Positions 7,810 to 15,690 of a stretch of DNA of 64,000 nucleotides are shown piece after piece. Source of the stretch: Methylobacterium sp. Leaf112. GTDB lineage: Bacteria > Pseudomonadota > Alphaproteobacteria > Rhizobiales > Beijerinckiaceae. Position numbers and translations under genes: made by a program. The notes below the pieces were generated by a model. It saw only the letters and a list, made by a program, of their open reading frames with translations, was not told where the DNA came from and searched no databases. Each line of letters opens with the position of its first letter. Within the stretch, counting starts at the first letter, position 1. The DNA lies in NCBI RefSeq assembly GCF_001423295.1, contig NZ_LMNG01000001.1:186829-250828 (forward strand). Reading direction: 5' to 3'.

Positions 7810-8480
7810 GACACCGGATCGCCGCCGGCATTGGCGCGGATCGCCGCGATCCGGTCGGCGTAGCCGGCCGGGCCACCCTTGAACACGGCGTTGCCGGCCA
7901 CGAACGCGTTCGCGCCGGCCCGCGCCGCGAGCCCCACGGTCTCGGGGGTGATGCCGCCATCGACCTCGATGTCGAGGGGACGGCCGGCCGCCATGGCGCG
8001 GATGCGGGCAATGGTCTCCAGGGTCGAGGGGATGAAGCTCTGGCCGCCGAAGCCCGGATTGACCGTCATCACCAGCACGAGGTCGACCATGTCGAGGAGG
8101 GGTTCCACGGCGGAAGCCGGCGTGCCGGGGTTGAGGGCGATGCCGGCGCGCTTGCCGAGGTCGCGGATGGTTTGGAGCGAACGGTGGATGTGGGGACCGG
8201 CCTCGACATGGACCGAGATGGTGTCGGCCCCGGCCTCGGCGAACGCCGCGAGGTAGGGATCGGCCGGGGCGATCATGAGGTGCACATCGAAGGGTTTCGT
8301 GCTGTGGGGCCTGAGCGCCTTCACCACGGCGGGCCCGAAGGTGAGGTTGGGCACGAAATGCCCGTCCATCACGTCGAGGTGGATCCAGTCGGCCCCGGCT
8401 TCCGAGACGGCGCGCACCTCGGCGCCGAGCTGGGCGAAATCCGCCGAGAGGATCGAGGGCGAGATGATCGGGCTGGTCAC
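7803..8480 (-). CDS. rpe: Ribulose-phosphate 3-epimerase
   Basis: A 225-residue TIM-barrel enzyme interconverting ribulose-5-phosphate and xylulose-5-phosphate. Family motifs are all present: [11 protein letters not shown] near the start, [17 protein letters not shown] (metal ligands His and Asp), [13 protein letters not shown], and [18 protein letters not shown] followed by the phosphate-binding AGNAVFKGG. Length is normal. In the cbb group it supplies or drains the substrate of phosphoribulokinase. It sits 72 nt downstream of prk and overlaps cbbY, so the three are likely one transcript. Start is ATG at 8480. Confidence 0.95.
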   Translation of the reverse strand: MTSPIISPSILSADFAQLGAEVRAVSEAGADWIHLDVMDGHFVPNLTFGPAVVKALRPHSTKPFDVHLMIAPADPYLAAFAEAGADTISVHVEAGPHIHRSLQTIRDLGKRAGIALNPGTPASAVEPLLDMVDLVLVMTVNPGFGGQSFIPSTLETIARIRAMAAGRPLDIEVDGGITPETVGLAARAGANAFVAGNAVFKGGPAGYADRIAAIRANAGGDPVSC

Positions 8481-8552
8481 GGTTCTGTCCTCTCGGGCGC
8501 GCGGCGCCCTTCAACGCGTGCGGCGTGCGCCTCACGCCAGGCGGCGCGGTTC

Positions 8553-9413
8553 CTACGCCATACGGCGCTTGCGCTCGACGAGTTGCATGATGATCGGGGT
8601 CAGGATGAGCTGCATGGCGAGGTCGAGCTTGCCCCCCGGGATCACGATGGAATTCGCCCGGCTCATGAACGAGCCCTGGATCATCGAGATGAGGTAGGAG
8701 AAGTCGATCCCCTTGGGGTCCTTGAACCGGATCACCACCAGGGATTCGTCGGCGGTGGGAATCCACCGGGCGATGAACGGGTTCGAGGTGTCCACCGTTG
8801 GCACCCGCTGGAAGTTGATGTCCGTCCAGGTGAATTGCGGGCAGATGGTCTGCACGTAGTCGGGCATCCGCCGCAGGATCACGTCGGTGACGGCCTCCGT
8901 CGAGTAGCCCCGGGTCGAGCGGTCCCGGTGCAGCTTCTGGATCCATTCGAGGTTGATCACCGGCACGACGCCGATCTTGAGGTCGGCGTAGCGGGCGAGA
9001 TCGACGTTGTCGTCGACGACGCAGCCGTGCAGGCCTTCGTAGAACAGGAGGTCCGAGCCCGGCGCGAAGCTCTCCCACGGGGTGAAGGTGCCGGGCCGCG
9101 TGCCGTAGAGTTCGGCGGCGGCCGCGTCGTGGACGTAATGCCGGGTGCGGCCCGTGCCCGATTCGGCGTAGGTGCGGAACACCTCCTCGAGCTCGGGCAG
9201 GAGGTTGGCGCGCGGCGCGAAGTGGCTGAGGGTCGGTTCGGCCGCCATGGCCTTGCGCATGGCGATGCGGTCCAGGGCGTGGAACGCGTCGCCCTCGATA
9301 TAGACGGCGCTCACGTCCTCGCGGCGGAAGATCTGCTCGAAGGTGTTGCGCACCGAGGTCGTGCCCGACCCCGACGAGCCCGTGACCGAGATGATGGGAT
9401 GACGCGACGACAT
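8553..9413 (-). CDS. prkB: Phosphoribulokinase
   Basis: A 286-residue kinase of the proteobacterial (octameric, NADH-regulated) type that makes ribulose-1,5-bisphosphate from ribulose-5-phosphate and ATP. The Walker A variant is ISVTGSSGSGTTSVRNTF at residues 8-25; the substrate region AVYIEGDAFHALDR and the catalytic stretch LLFYEGLHGCVVDD follow, with KIGVVPVINLEWIQKLHRD and RANSIVIPGGKLDLAMQLIL near the end. Length is as expected. It is 27 nt downstream of fbp. No cbbL/cbbS gene lies in the window; in Methylobacterium extorquens PRK has been reported to serve methylotrophy through ribulose bisphosphate as a regulatory signal, so its role here may be signalling instead of carbon fixation. 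Confidence 0.95.
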   Translation of the reverse strand: MSSRHPIISVTGSSGSGTTSVRNTFEQIFRREDVSAVYIEGDAFHALDRIAMRKAMAAEPTLSHFAPRANLLPELEEVFRTYAESGTGRTRHYVHDAAAAELYGTRPGTFTPWESFAPGSDLLFYEGLHGCVVDDNVDLARYADLKIGVVPVINLEWIQKLHRDRSTRGYSTEAVTDVILRRMPDYVQTICPQFTWTDINFQRVPTVDTSNPFIARWIPTADESLVVIRFKDPKGIDFSYLISMIQGSFMSRANSIVIPGGKLDLAMQLILTPIIMQLVERKRRMA

Positions 9414-9440
9414 GCGTTCTGGCCCAGGCGACCCCTACCG

Positions 9441-10499
9441 CTAGCCGCGCATCAGGCCGCGCTGCCCGAACAGGGGCGAGCGCCCGGCCGCCGGATTGCG
9501 GCCGCCATAGTACTTGGCCACGCACGCCACCTCGTCGGCCGAGCCGAAGATCAGCGGCACGCGCTCGTGGATGGCGCTCGCGCAGATGTCGAGGATGCGG
9601 CGCTCGCCGTCGATGGCGCCGGCGCCCGCCTGTTCCATGAGGAAGGCGATGGGAGCGGCCTCGTAGAGGAGGCGCAGGCGCCCCTGCGCGTAGCCCTTGC
9701 GATTGTCGCCCGGGTACAGGAACACGCCGCCGCGCAGGAGCACGCGCTGGGCGTCGGACACGAGGGAGCCGAGCCAGCGCATGTTGAAGTCCTTGTCGAG
9801 GGGGCCTTCCGCGCCGCGCAGGCAATCCTCGATATAGGCCTTCACGGGGGTGTCCCAGTGGCGGGCGTTGGAGGCGTTGATGGCGTATTCCTTGGCCGCA
9901 GCCACCACCTCCATGCGCGGGTGGGTCAGGCGGAAGGCGCCCTCCGCCCGGTCGAGGGTGTAGGTCTGCGTGCCGTGGCCGAGGGTCAGCACCAGGGAGG
10001 TGGCCGGACCGTAGGTGACGAAGCCGGCGGCGCGCTGGAGGGTGCCGGGCCCCGTGAACGAGCCGAGGGGGTTCTCGGGCGTCGAAGCCGTCGGCCAGAT
10101 GCCGAAGATCGAGCCGACCGCCATGTTGACGCCGATGTTCGACGAGCCGTCGAGGGGATCGATGGCCACTGCCAGCGGTGCGCCGGGGTTGAGAAGCATC
10201 ACCCCTTCGGATTCCTCCGAGGCGACTTCGGAAACGGGCGCCCCGCGCAAGGCCTCGGTGAAGCGCTCGTGGGCCAGCACGTCGAGGAATTTCTGAACGT
10301 CGCCGTCGCTGTTCTGCGCGCCCTGGGCGGCGAGGTCGCCGGCGAGGGCACCGCGCCCGATCACCGTGCTGACCTCGATGGCCGCCGTGGCGCAGGCCGC
10401 GATCACCTTGGCGACATCGGACAGCGTCGGGTCGGCGGCGACGGCCGCGGCGAGGCACGCATCGAGGCGAGACCCGATCTCCAGAGATCCCATCGACAT
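9441..10499 (-). CDS. fbp: Fructose-1,6-bisphosphatase class I
   Basis: A 352-residue enzyme removing the C1 phosphate of fructose-1,6-bisphosphate (CbbF-type enzymes may also act on sedoheptulose-1,7-bisphosphate). Diagnostic pieces are the metal site VAIDPLDGSSNIGVNMAVGS at about residues 110-130 and the class I signature GRLRLLYEAAPIAFLMEQAG near 270-290, with EVASEESEG upstream supplying metal ligands. Two starts are possible, ATG at 10499 or 10493, six bases apart. It is the first gene of the minus-strand cbb group and diverges from the cbbR-like gene, with a LysR-type inverted repeat in between; activation by that regulator is inferred. Confidence 0.95.
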   Translation of the reverse strand: MSMGSLEIGSRLDACLAAAVAADPTLSDVAKVIAACATAAIEVSTVIGRGALAGDLAAQGAQNSDGDVQKFLDVLAHERFTEALRGAPVSEVASEESEGVMLLNPGAPLAVAIDPLDGSSNIGVNMAVGSIFGIWPTASTPENPLGSFTGPGTLQRAAGFVTYGPATSLVLTLGHGTQTYTLDRAEGAFRLTHPRMEVVAAAKEYAINASNARHWDTPVKAYIEDCLRGAEGPLDKDFNMRWLGSLVSDAQRVLLRGGVFLYPGDNRKGYAQGRLRLLYEAAPIAFLMEQAGAGAIDGERRILDICASAIHERVPLIFGSADEVACVAKYYGGRNPAAGRSPLFGQRGLMRG

Positions 10500-10616
10500 C
10501 GGCTCACCTTCTCTCAGGATTCATCGTCCGCACGTAGGCCACCGCCCACGCCGCGTTTTCATCTCCTTGCCACGAGTGGGCCCGTGACAACCAGAGCGCC
10601 GGAGGGCGCGTCCTCA

Positions 10617-10634
10617 TCAAAACAAGGAATTTGA
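10617..10634. promoter_or_regulatory. Putative CbbR/LysR operator
   Basis: TCAAA (10617-10621) and TTTGA (10630-10634) form an inverted repeat with an 8-nt spacer and contain the T-N11-A spacing typical of LysR-type sites. It lies in the fbp/cbbR divergent spacer, 40 nt before the cbbR start, where LysR regulators of Calvin-type operons usually bind. The spacer is locally AT-rich on its cbbR side. Confidence 0.42.
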
Positions 10635-10674
10635 AAAAACTTGCGGGCGGTTCCAAAAAAACTAAAACCGGCCC

Positions 10675-11631
10675 ATGCGCAACCTTTCCCTGAAGCAGCT
10701 CCAGGCCGTCGCGGCCGTCGCCCGACTGGGCACGATGACCCGGGCGGCCCAGGAACTCAACGTCACCTCCGCCGCCCTCTACGCGCGCATCCGCCAGCTG
10801 GAGGAGGAGGCGGGCCTGCTGCTGTTCGACCGGACCCCCACGGGCCTCAGGCCCACGGATGCGGGTCGGGAGATGCTTTGGGCCATCGACAGCATCAACA
10901 CCGTTCTGGAAACCTGTGCCGACCGGCTGGAGACCCTCAAGGGCGGCGCGGGCGGGCGGGTCGCCATGGGCGTGGTCTCCACGGCGAAGTACTTCGCCCC
11001 CGGCATCATCTCGGGCTTCGTCGGCACGCATCCGGCCGTCGAGATCAACCTCGCGGTGGGCAACCGCGGCAACATGGTCGAGGCCCTGCGCAACTACGAG
11101 ATCGATTTCGCCATCATGGGCCGGCCACCGCGGGATTTCGCCATCGAAGCGGAGACCTTCGGTGTCCACCCCATCGTGGTCGTCGCGGCGCCGAGCCACC
11201 CCTTCGCCGGCCGCACCGGACTGACCCGGGAGGATCTGGCCCAGGAATCCTTCCTCGTGCGCGAGGAGGGGTCGGGCACCCGCACGGTGTTCGAGGAGTT
11301 CATGAACGGCATCATGATCAAGCGGGCGCGCCTCGGCATCGATTCGGGCTCCAACGAGACCATCAAGCAGGCGGTGATGGCGGGCTTGGGCATCGCCCTC
11401 ATCTCGGCCCACACGGTGGCGGCCGAACTCGGAAGCGGCCGCCTCGTCCTCCTGGACGTTCAGGGATTGCCGATCCGGCGCGACTGGTACGCCGTGCGCC
11501 GGGCCGACAAGGTGCTCGGCCCGGCCGCCGCCGCGTGCTGGGATTACGTGGTCAAGGATGGCGGCCGCTGGCTGCCGCAACTCGCCCTGGTGCCGCGGGT
11601 CTCGGCGGTCACCGCGGAGTTCGAGGCGTGA
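10675..11631 (+). CDS. cbbR: LysR-family regulator, CbbR/QscR-like
   Basis: A 318-residue LysR protein. The winged HTH is at residues 1-60 (LSLKQLQAVAAVARLGTMTR, AAQELNVTSAALYARIRQLE), followed by the linker helix and a periplasmic-binding-like effector domain from about 90 (GRVAMGVVSTAKYFAPGIIS, with the phosphate-contacting KYFAPG typical of CbbR). CbbR proteins sense ribulose-1,5-bisphosphate, PEP or NADPH and activate the divergently placed cbb genes; the paralogue QscR controls serine-cycle genes in Methylobacterium. Placement opposite fbp supports cbbR, but sequence reading alone cannot separate the two. The downstream ferredoxin reductase-like gene begins at its stop codon (GTGA), so they are cotranscribed. 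Confidence 0.88.
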   Translation: MRNLSLKQLQAVAAVARLGTMTRAAQELNVTSAALYARIRQLEEEAGLLLFDRTPTGLRPTDAGREMLWAIDSINTVLETCADRLETLKGGAGGRVAMGVVSTAKYFAPGIISGFVGTHPAVEINLAVGNRGNMVEALRNYEIDFAIMGRPPRDFAIEAETFGVHPIVVVAAPSHPFAGRTGLTREDLAQESFLVREEGSGTRTVFEEFMNGIMIKRARLGIDSGSNETIKQAVMAGLGIALISAHTVAAELGSGRLVLLDVQGLPIRRDWYAVRRADKVLGPAAAACWDYVVKDGGRWLPQLALVPRVSAVTAEFEA

Positions 11632-12848
11632 GCGCGGGCGTGGTGGTGGTGGGTGCCGGGCAGGCCGGCTTCCAGCTCGCCGCGTCCCTGCGCGAGGCGG
11701 GCTACGCCGATCCCATCACGCTGCTGGGCGACGAACCGGATCTGCCGTATCAGCGGCCACCCCTGTCGAAGGCCTATCTCGCGGGCAAGACCGACGCGTC
11801 CGGCCTCGAACTGCGCCCGGCGGCGTATTTTTCGGATCATCGCATCCACCACCGCCCCTCCGTGCGGATCGACGCCATCGACCGGGCGGCGCGGCGCGTG
11901 CTGTGCGCCGACGGGACGGCCGTGGCCTACGATCACCTCGTCCTCGCCACGGGCGCGCGCAACCGGGCGCTGCCGGTCCCGGGCGCCGACCTGGCCGGCG
12001 TGTTCCAGCTGCGCGGACGTGCCGACGCCGACGGTCTGAAAGCGGCCCTCGCCGATGCCCGTTCGGTCGCCGTCGTCGGAGCGGGATTCATCGGGCTCGA
12101 ATTCGCGGGCATCTGCGCCGCGCGCGGCCTGTCCGTCACCGTTCTCGAATCGGCGGAGCGGCCGATGGCCCGGGCCGTCTCGGCCGAGACGGCGTCGTTC
12201 TTCACCCGCGCCCACGGGAATGCCGGCATCCGCTTCCTGTTCGGGGCGGGCGTCACCGCCATCGAGGGGGAGAAGGGTGCCGAGACCGTGCGCCTGCGCG
12301 ACGGCTCATCCCTCGCGGCCGATCTCGTTCTCGTCGGCATCGGCGTGATCCCGAACCAGGCGTTGGCCGAGGCGGCCGGACTCGCCGTCGGGGACGGCGT
12401 CCACGTCGATGCGTTCCTCGCCACCGACGATCCCGCCGTCTCCGCCATCGGCGATTGCGCCCGCGCTCCGAGCCGCTTCGCCGATGGCGCGTCCGTCCGG
12501 ATCGAATCGGTGCAGAACGCCCTCGATCAGGGTCGGTGCCTCGCCGCGCGCCTCGTCGGCCGGCCCGCCGCCTACGACGCAGTGCCGTGGTTCTGGAGCG
12601 ACCAGGGTCCGCACAAGCTGCAGATCGCGGGCTTGTCCGCTCCGTCCGACGCGGCCGTGGCGCGGCCCGTGGCGTCGGGGCTCTGCGTGTTCCGCTTTCG
12701 CGAAGGCCGGTTGTCCGCCGTCGAGACCGTGGATCGCCCCGGCGACCACATGGCCGCGCGGCGCATCCTTGCGCAGGGTCGGACCTTGAGCCCCACCGCG
12801 GCCGCCGATCCCGCCCACGATCTCAAGGCGCTGGCGACGGGGCGGTGA
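11628..12848 (+). CDS. FAD-dependent ferredoxin (putidaredoxin-type) reductase
   Basis: A 406-residue flavoprotein starting at GTG 11628, overlapping the cbbR stop. Residues 1-15 hold the FAD Rossmann motif VVVVGAGQAGFQLAASL; the conserved LPYQRPPLSKAYL follows; a second Rossmann motif for NAD(P)H is SVAVVGAGFIGLEFAG near residue 145; FAD closure is AVSAIGDCA near 270; and the reductase C-terminal domain begins near 320 (VPWFWSDQGPHKLQIAG). This is the build of rhodocoxin/putidaredoxin reductases that pass electrons from NAD(P)H to a 2Fe-2S ferredoxin. No ferredoxin or P450 gene is beside it, so the partner is unknown. Coupling to a CbbR-like regulator suggests expression with central-carbon control. 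Confidence 0.88.
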   Translation: MSAGVVVVGAGQAGFQLAASLREAGYADPITLLGDEPDLPYQRPPLSKAYLAGKTDASGLELRPAAYFSDHRIHHRPSVRIDAIDRAARRVLCADGTAVAYDHLVLATGARNRALPVPGADLAGVFQLRGRADADGLKAALADARSVAVVGAGFIGLEFAGICAARGLSVTVLESAERPMARAVSAETASFFTRAHGNAGIRFLFGAGVTAIEGEKGAETVRLRDGSSLAADLVLVGIGVIPNQALAEAAGLAVGDGVHVDAFLATDDPAVSAIGDCARAPSRFADGASVRIESVQNALDQGRCLAARLVGRPAAYDAVPWFWSDQGPHKLQIAGLSAPSDAAVARPVASGLCVFRFREGRLSAVETVDRPGDHMAARRILAQGRTLSPTAAADPAHDLKALATGR

Positions 12849-12854
12849 CGTCTT

Positions 12855-12892
12855 AAGCAGGGTCTCGTTGGCAAGCCAACGAGACCCTGCTT
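12855..12892. terminator. Perfect 18-bp palindrome downstream of the reductase gene
   Basis: Arms 12855-12872 and 12875-12892 are exact reverse complements around a 2-nt AA centre, beginning AAGCAGGGTCTCG. It starts 7 nt after the reductase stop and no strong T-run follows, so it may act as a bidirectional stem-loop or mRNA stabiliser. The arms share AAGCAGG with the second inverted repeat just downstream, which hints at a composite intergenic repeat element. Confidence 0.65.
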
Positions 12893-12908
12893 GGCTTCTT
12901 GATCTGTC

Positions 12909-12953
12909 GCAGGTTTTCGACGCGAAACCGGTGACCACTTTTGCGAAACCTGC
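12909..12953. repeat. Imperfect inverted repeat, likely REP-like intergenic element
   Basis: GCAGGTTTTCG (12909-12919) faces GCGAAACCTGC (12943-12953) around a centre containing ACCGGTGACCACTTTTG. The central ACCGG..CCACTTTTG motif is a kind of sequence I recall as a common dispersed intergenic repeat in Rhizobiales genomes; this is memory, not a search. The right arm abuts the stop codon of the gene at 12954-13241. Confidence 0.5.
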
Positions 12954-13241
12954 TTAGCGGTCGTTCTCGGTTGTGAGCGCACCGAGGCGGGTGCCCTCGT
13001 CGCCGCCCCGGTCGCTCAGGCGGACGCCGGCCGAGCCGTCCTCCGTGAACACGACGCCCGCCGCCATCAGGGCGCTGCGCAGGGCCTCGATCTGTCCCGA
13101 GGCGAGGTCGCTCCCGCCCGATTCGAAGGATTCGATGGTCTCCTCGCCGAACCCGACTTTCCCGGCGAGATCGCCCCGAGACCAGTCGAGCAGCGCACGG
13201 GCCGCGCGCGACTGCGCCGCGCTCATGGTGTTCGGGTTCAT
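12954..13241 (-). CDS. Small helix-turn-helix protein, XRE-like
   Basis: A 95-residue protein with an N-terminal XRE-type helix-turn-helix: SAAQSRAARALLDWSRGDLA (helices 1-2) then GKVGFGEETIESFESGG (recognition helix), followed by a short region QIEALRSALMAAGVVFTEDG and the acidic end GVRLSDRGGDEGTRL. Many alphaproteobacterial small regulators have this form, with the ALLDWS core and the AGVVF strand. Start: ATG 13241 (MNPNTMSAAQ); ATG 13226 would drop five residues, ATG 13274 would add eleven. It ends exactly against the inverted repeat at 12909-12953. Its target is unknown. Confidence 0.72.
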   Translation of the reverse strand: MNPNTMSAAQSRAARALLDWSRGDLAGKVGFGEETIESFESGGSDLASGQIEALRSALMAAGVVFTEDGSAGVRLSDRGGDEGTRLGALTTENDR

Positions 13242-13558
13242 GCCGCTCGCTCCGCCCTCGTCCGATCCCGCCACCGTGCATCCCTCGTTCGCCGTCAGGC
13301 CGTCTCGCCTGACCCGACAACGGAGGATGAGCGCCTTCGTTCAACGCAAACCGCTGCGATGGTCCGTGGACGGCTGGAAATCACCCTTCACGGGGTCTTG
13401 ACCATATTTGTGCTGGAATCTTATCCGATTGGCCCTGGCGCAGGCTCGCTCCGTCGACGGTCCCGCGCGCTCCGCCGCTGCGAATCGTCCCGCGTGAACG
13501 AGTGAATTTTCGTCCACCGACGCGACGCGTGCGCGCTTGAACTGAGAAAGGGCCGAGG
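13242..13558. other. Divergent intergenic region
   Basis: About 317 nt between the small HTH gene (minus) and the META-domain gene (plus). It must carry both promoters. I found no EcfG-type promoter or clear operator; a mildly AT-rich stretch spans 13398-13425. Confidence 0.5.
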
Positions 13559-14062
13559 ATGAGAGCGATCCTGATCGCCGCGATGGCCGGTGCCATTGCG
13601 GCCAGCGCGGTGACCACCGCCACGCAGGTGCGGGCCCAGATGGGCGGCAACGTCACCGGCTTCGGCAAGGACGCGCGCGAGAAGCCTGAGAAGAAGCAGT
13701 ATGTGCCCGCCGCCAAGGCGCAGGAGAAGATCTTCCCCCTCGACGCGACCTGGACGGCCGTGAGCCTCAACGGCAAGGCGTTCAGCGGCAACGACCGGCC
13801 GAGCTTCATCGTCGACAAGCAGTACCGTGCCCGCGGCTACGGCGGCTGCAACACCTTCGCGGCGACCGCCTTCCCGCTGAAGGAGCAGCACCTCGCCGTC
13901 GGCCCCCTCGCGCTGACGAAAAAGCCCTGCGACAAGGGCCTGGGCGCCAGCGAGCAGGATTTCTTCATCGCCCTGCGGACGGCGGCACAGTGGGACCTCG
14001 TCGGGTCGCAACTCGTGATCAAGAGTCAGAAAGGCGAGCTGCGCTTCGACCGCGCTCTCTGA
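13559..14062 (+). CDS. Exported META-domain (HslJ-like) protein
   Basis: A 167-residue protein with a signal peptide (MRAILIAAMAGAIAASAVTT, cleavage near VRA-Q). The mature part begins with a basic linker (DAREKPEKKQYVP), then a META domain from about residue 60: LDATWTAVSLNGKAFSG, RPSFIVDKQYRARGYGGCN, TFAATAFPLKEQHLAVGPL and the last strand DLVGSQLVIKSQKGELRF. The GYGGCN turn is the family signature. META/HslJ proteins are periplasmic or lipoprotein-type and linked to heat, novobiocin and envelope stress, without a known enzymatic activity. Two cysteines (in GGCN and KPCDK) could pair. It stands alone. Confidence 0.83.
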   Translation: MRAILIAAMAGAIAASAVTTATQVRAQMGGNVTGFGKDAREKPEKKQYVPAAKAQEKIFPLDATWTAVSLNGKAFSGNDRPSFIVDKQYRARGYGGCNTFAATAFPLKEQHLAVGPLALTKKPCDKGLGASEQDFFIALRTAAQWDLVGSQLVIKSQKGELRFDRAL

Positions 14063-14193
14063 TCGACGCCGGTTCCTCTGTTCTCGTGGCGTTAAGCCTG
14101 CGTTGAGGACGATCCGGACTCTGCGGCTCGAGTTTACCCCTCGTTCAACGCCCCCGGCGCCTGCTGATCCCCATGGCAGGCACGGGGAATTCG

Positions 14194-14367
14194 ATGGGAA
14201 CGCGGCTGGAATGGACGACGGGAAGCCGCGGATTGCGGGCAGGTGCGCGTGAGGACACGCGCTACACCTTCCTGTCCGGGCCGCATCCCAGTGCCCTCGT
14301 CATCGCTTCCGCGAGCGGAGCCTTCGCCACCCTTGCCGTTCTGTGCGTCGCCCTCCTGCGGGCCTGA
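14194..14367 (+). CDS. Small membrane protein, unknown function
   Basis: A 57-residue frame beginning MGTRLEWTTGSRGLRAGARE and ending in one hydrophobic helix, ALVIASASGAFATLAVLCVA, two residues before the stop. GGGGA sits six bases before the ATG at 14194, which decides this start over ATG 14173. It lies just before the glycosyltransferase gene at 14403 on the same strand. No family recognised; it could also be a chance frame. Confidence 0.4.
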   Translation: MGTRLEWTTGSRGLRAGAREDTRYTFLSGPHPSALVIASASGAFATLAVLCVALLRA

Positions 14368-14402
14368 TGCGGGGACGACCATGATGCCGGGCGCCTGATC
14401 CC

Positions 14403-15524
14403 TTGCGCCCCGCGTGTCACGTTATCTCCGGCCTGCGCACGGGCGGGGCCGAGACCATGCTGGTCGCCCTGTGCGGGGGCCTCTTGGCCCGGGGCATGCC
14501 GCAGCACGTGGTGAGCCTGACCGGCGACGGCCCCAACGCCGCCGCCCTGGAGCGCCTCGGTGTGACCGTCCATCGCCTCGCCCCGCGCGGGGCCGCCGGC
14601 TCCGCCGTCGCGCTGCTGCGCCTCGCGCGGCTGATCCGGTCCCTGCGTCCCGCGGTGGTGCAGGGCTGGCTCTATCACGGCGACCTGTTCGCCGCCGGCG
14701 CACACCGCCTCGCCGGGGCGCCGCGGGACGCGCTCCTCGCCTGGGGCCTGCGCAATTCCGACATCGACCATGCCCGCTACGGCCGCTTGCTCGCCATCGG
14801 CCGGCGCCTATCGGGTTGGCCCGGCCTCGTCGTGTCGAACAGCCGGGCGGGGGTGGATTTCCATCTGGCCGAAGGCTACCGCCCGCGCCGCCTCGCCGTC
14901 ATTCCCAACGGCATCGACACCGTGCGCTTCCGGCCCGATCCCGCCGCACGGGCCGCCCTGCGCCGCGAACTCGGCTTGTCCGACGAGGCGGTGGTGGCGA
15001 TTCACGCGGCCCGCCTCGATCCGATGAAGGACCACGCCACCCTCCTGGCCGCCGCGGCGTGCCGGCCGGAGGTCCACTTTCTCCTGGCCGGGGAGGGGAC
15101 GCTCGGCCTCGACCTGCCGGCCAATGCCCGCGCCCTCGGCCGGCGCGACGACCTCTGGCGAATTCAGGCGGCGGGCGACATCGCCGTGTCGTCGTCGGCT
15201 TTCGGTGAGGGCTTCTCCAACGCCGTGGCCGAGGGCATGGCCGCCGGGCTGGTACCGGTCGCCACTTCCGTCGGGGATGCCGGCGCGATCCTGGGTGGCC
15301 TCGGGTGCCTCGTGCCGCCGCGTGATCCGGCCGCCCTGGCGGAAGCCCTCCGGGCGATGGCGACCCTGCCCGCACCCGCCCGCCGGGCCGCAGGCCTCGC
15401 CGCGCGGGCGCGGATCGAGACGGCCTACGGGGTGGGCGCGATGGCGGAGCGCTTCCTCGCCGCCTGGATCGCAGCGGGCGCGGTGATCGGTGGAGGTGGT
15501 CCTCGAACGGGTGGCGGGGAATGA
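14403..15524 (+). CDS. Glycosyltransferase family 4
   Basis: A 373-residue GT-B enzyme. The N-terminal domain opens with HVISGLRTGGAETMLVALC, the acceptor-side signature of GT4 proteins (GGAE loop); the donor domain begins at about residue 190 (VAIHAARLDPMKDHATLL) and contains the nucleotide-sugar site SSSAFGEGFSNAVAEGMAAG with the E-x7-E motif, then GLVPVATSVGDAG. Start is TTG 14403: the frame has a stop at 14382-14384 and no ATG or GTG in between. It probably adds a sugar to a lipid-linked or surface polysaccharide in the cytoplasm. The giant glycosyltransferase at 18814 is 3 kb away, so the two may serve the same surface polymer, but genes between them are unrelated. Confidence 0.87.
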   Translation: MRPACHVISGLRTGGAETMLVALCGGLLARGMPQHVVSLTGDGPNAAALERLGVTVHRLAPRGAAGSAVALLRLARLIRSLRPAVVQGWLYHGDLFAAGAHRLAGAPRDALLAWGLRNSDIDHARYGRLLAIGRRLSGWPGLVVSNSRAGVDFHLAEGYRPRRLAVIPNGIDTVRFRPDPAARAALRRELGLSDEAVVAIHAARLDPMKDHATLLAAAACRPEVHFLLAGEGTLGLDLPANARALGRRDDLWRIQAAGDIAVSSSAFGEGFSNAVAEGMAAGLVPVATSVGDAGAILGGLGCLVPPRDPAALAEALRAMATLPAPARRAAGLAARARIETAYGVGAMAERFLAAWIAAGAVIGGGGPRTGGGE

Positions 15525-15690
15525 AATTCCAACTTTGGCGGAATGGGCAGCACAAAGATTCTAAGTCGCCCACGGAAGCCCGTTGACGGAGAAGATTTCC
15601 CTTTGCCCGCAGGCTGTTGGCGATTGCCTCGCCCCCGCCGACGCGATATCCCCCGGCGCGAGACCGAAACGCCCGCGACAGGAGATCACC

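Noticed and set aside
8172..10634. Plus-strand open frame across prk and fbp
   Set aside because: Antisense of two enzymes with full catalytic motifs.
12855..12892. The palindrome as a standard Rho-independent terminator
   Set aside because: The stem is very strong but no T-run follows, so I kept the call open between terminator and repeat element.
14173..14193. Earlier start of the small membrane protein
   Set aside because: The ATG at 14194 has a better ribosome binding site; both are weakly supported.
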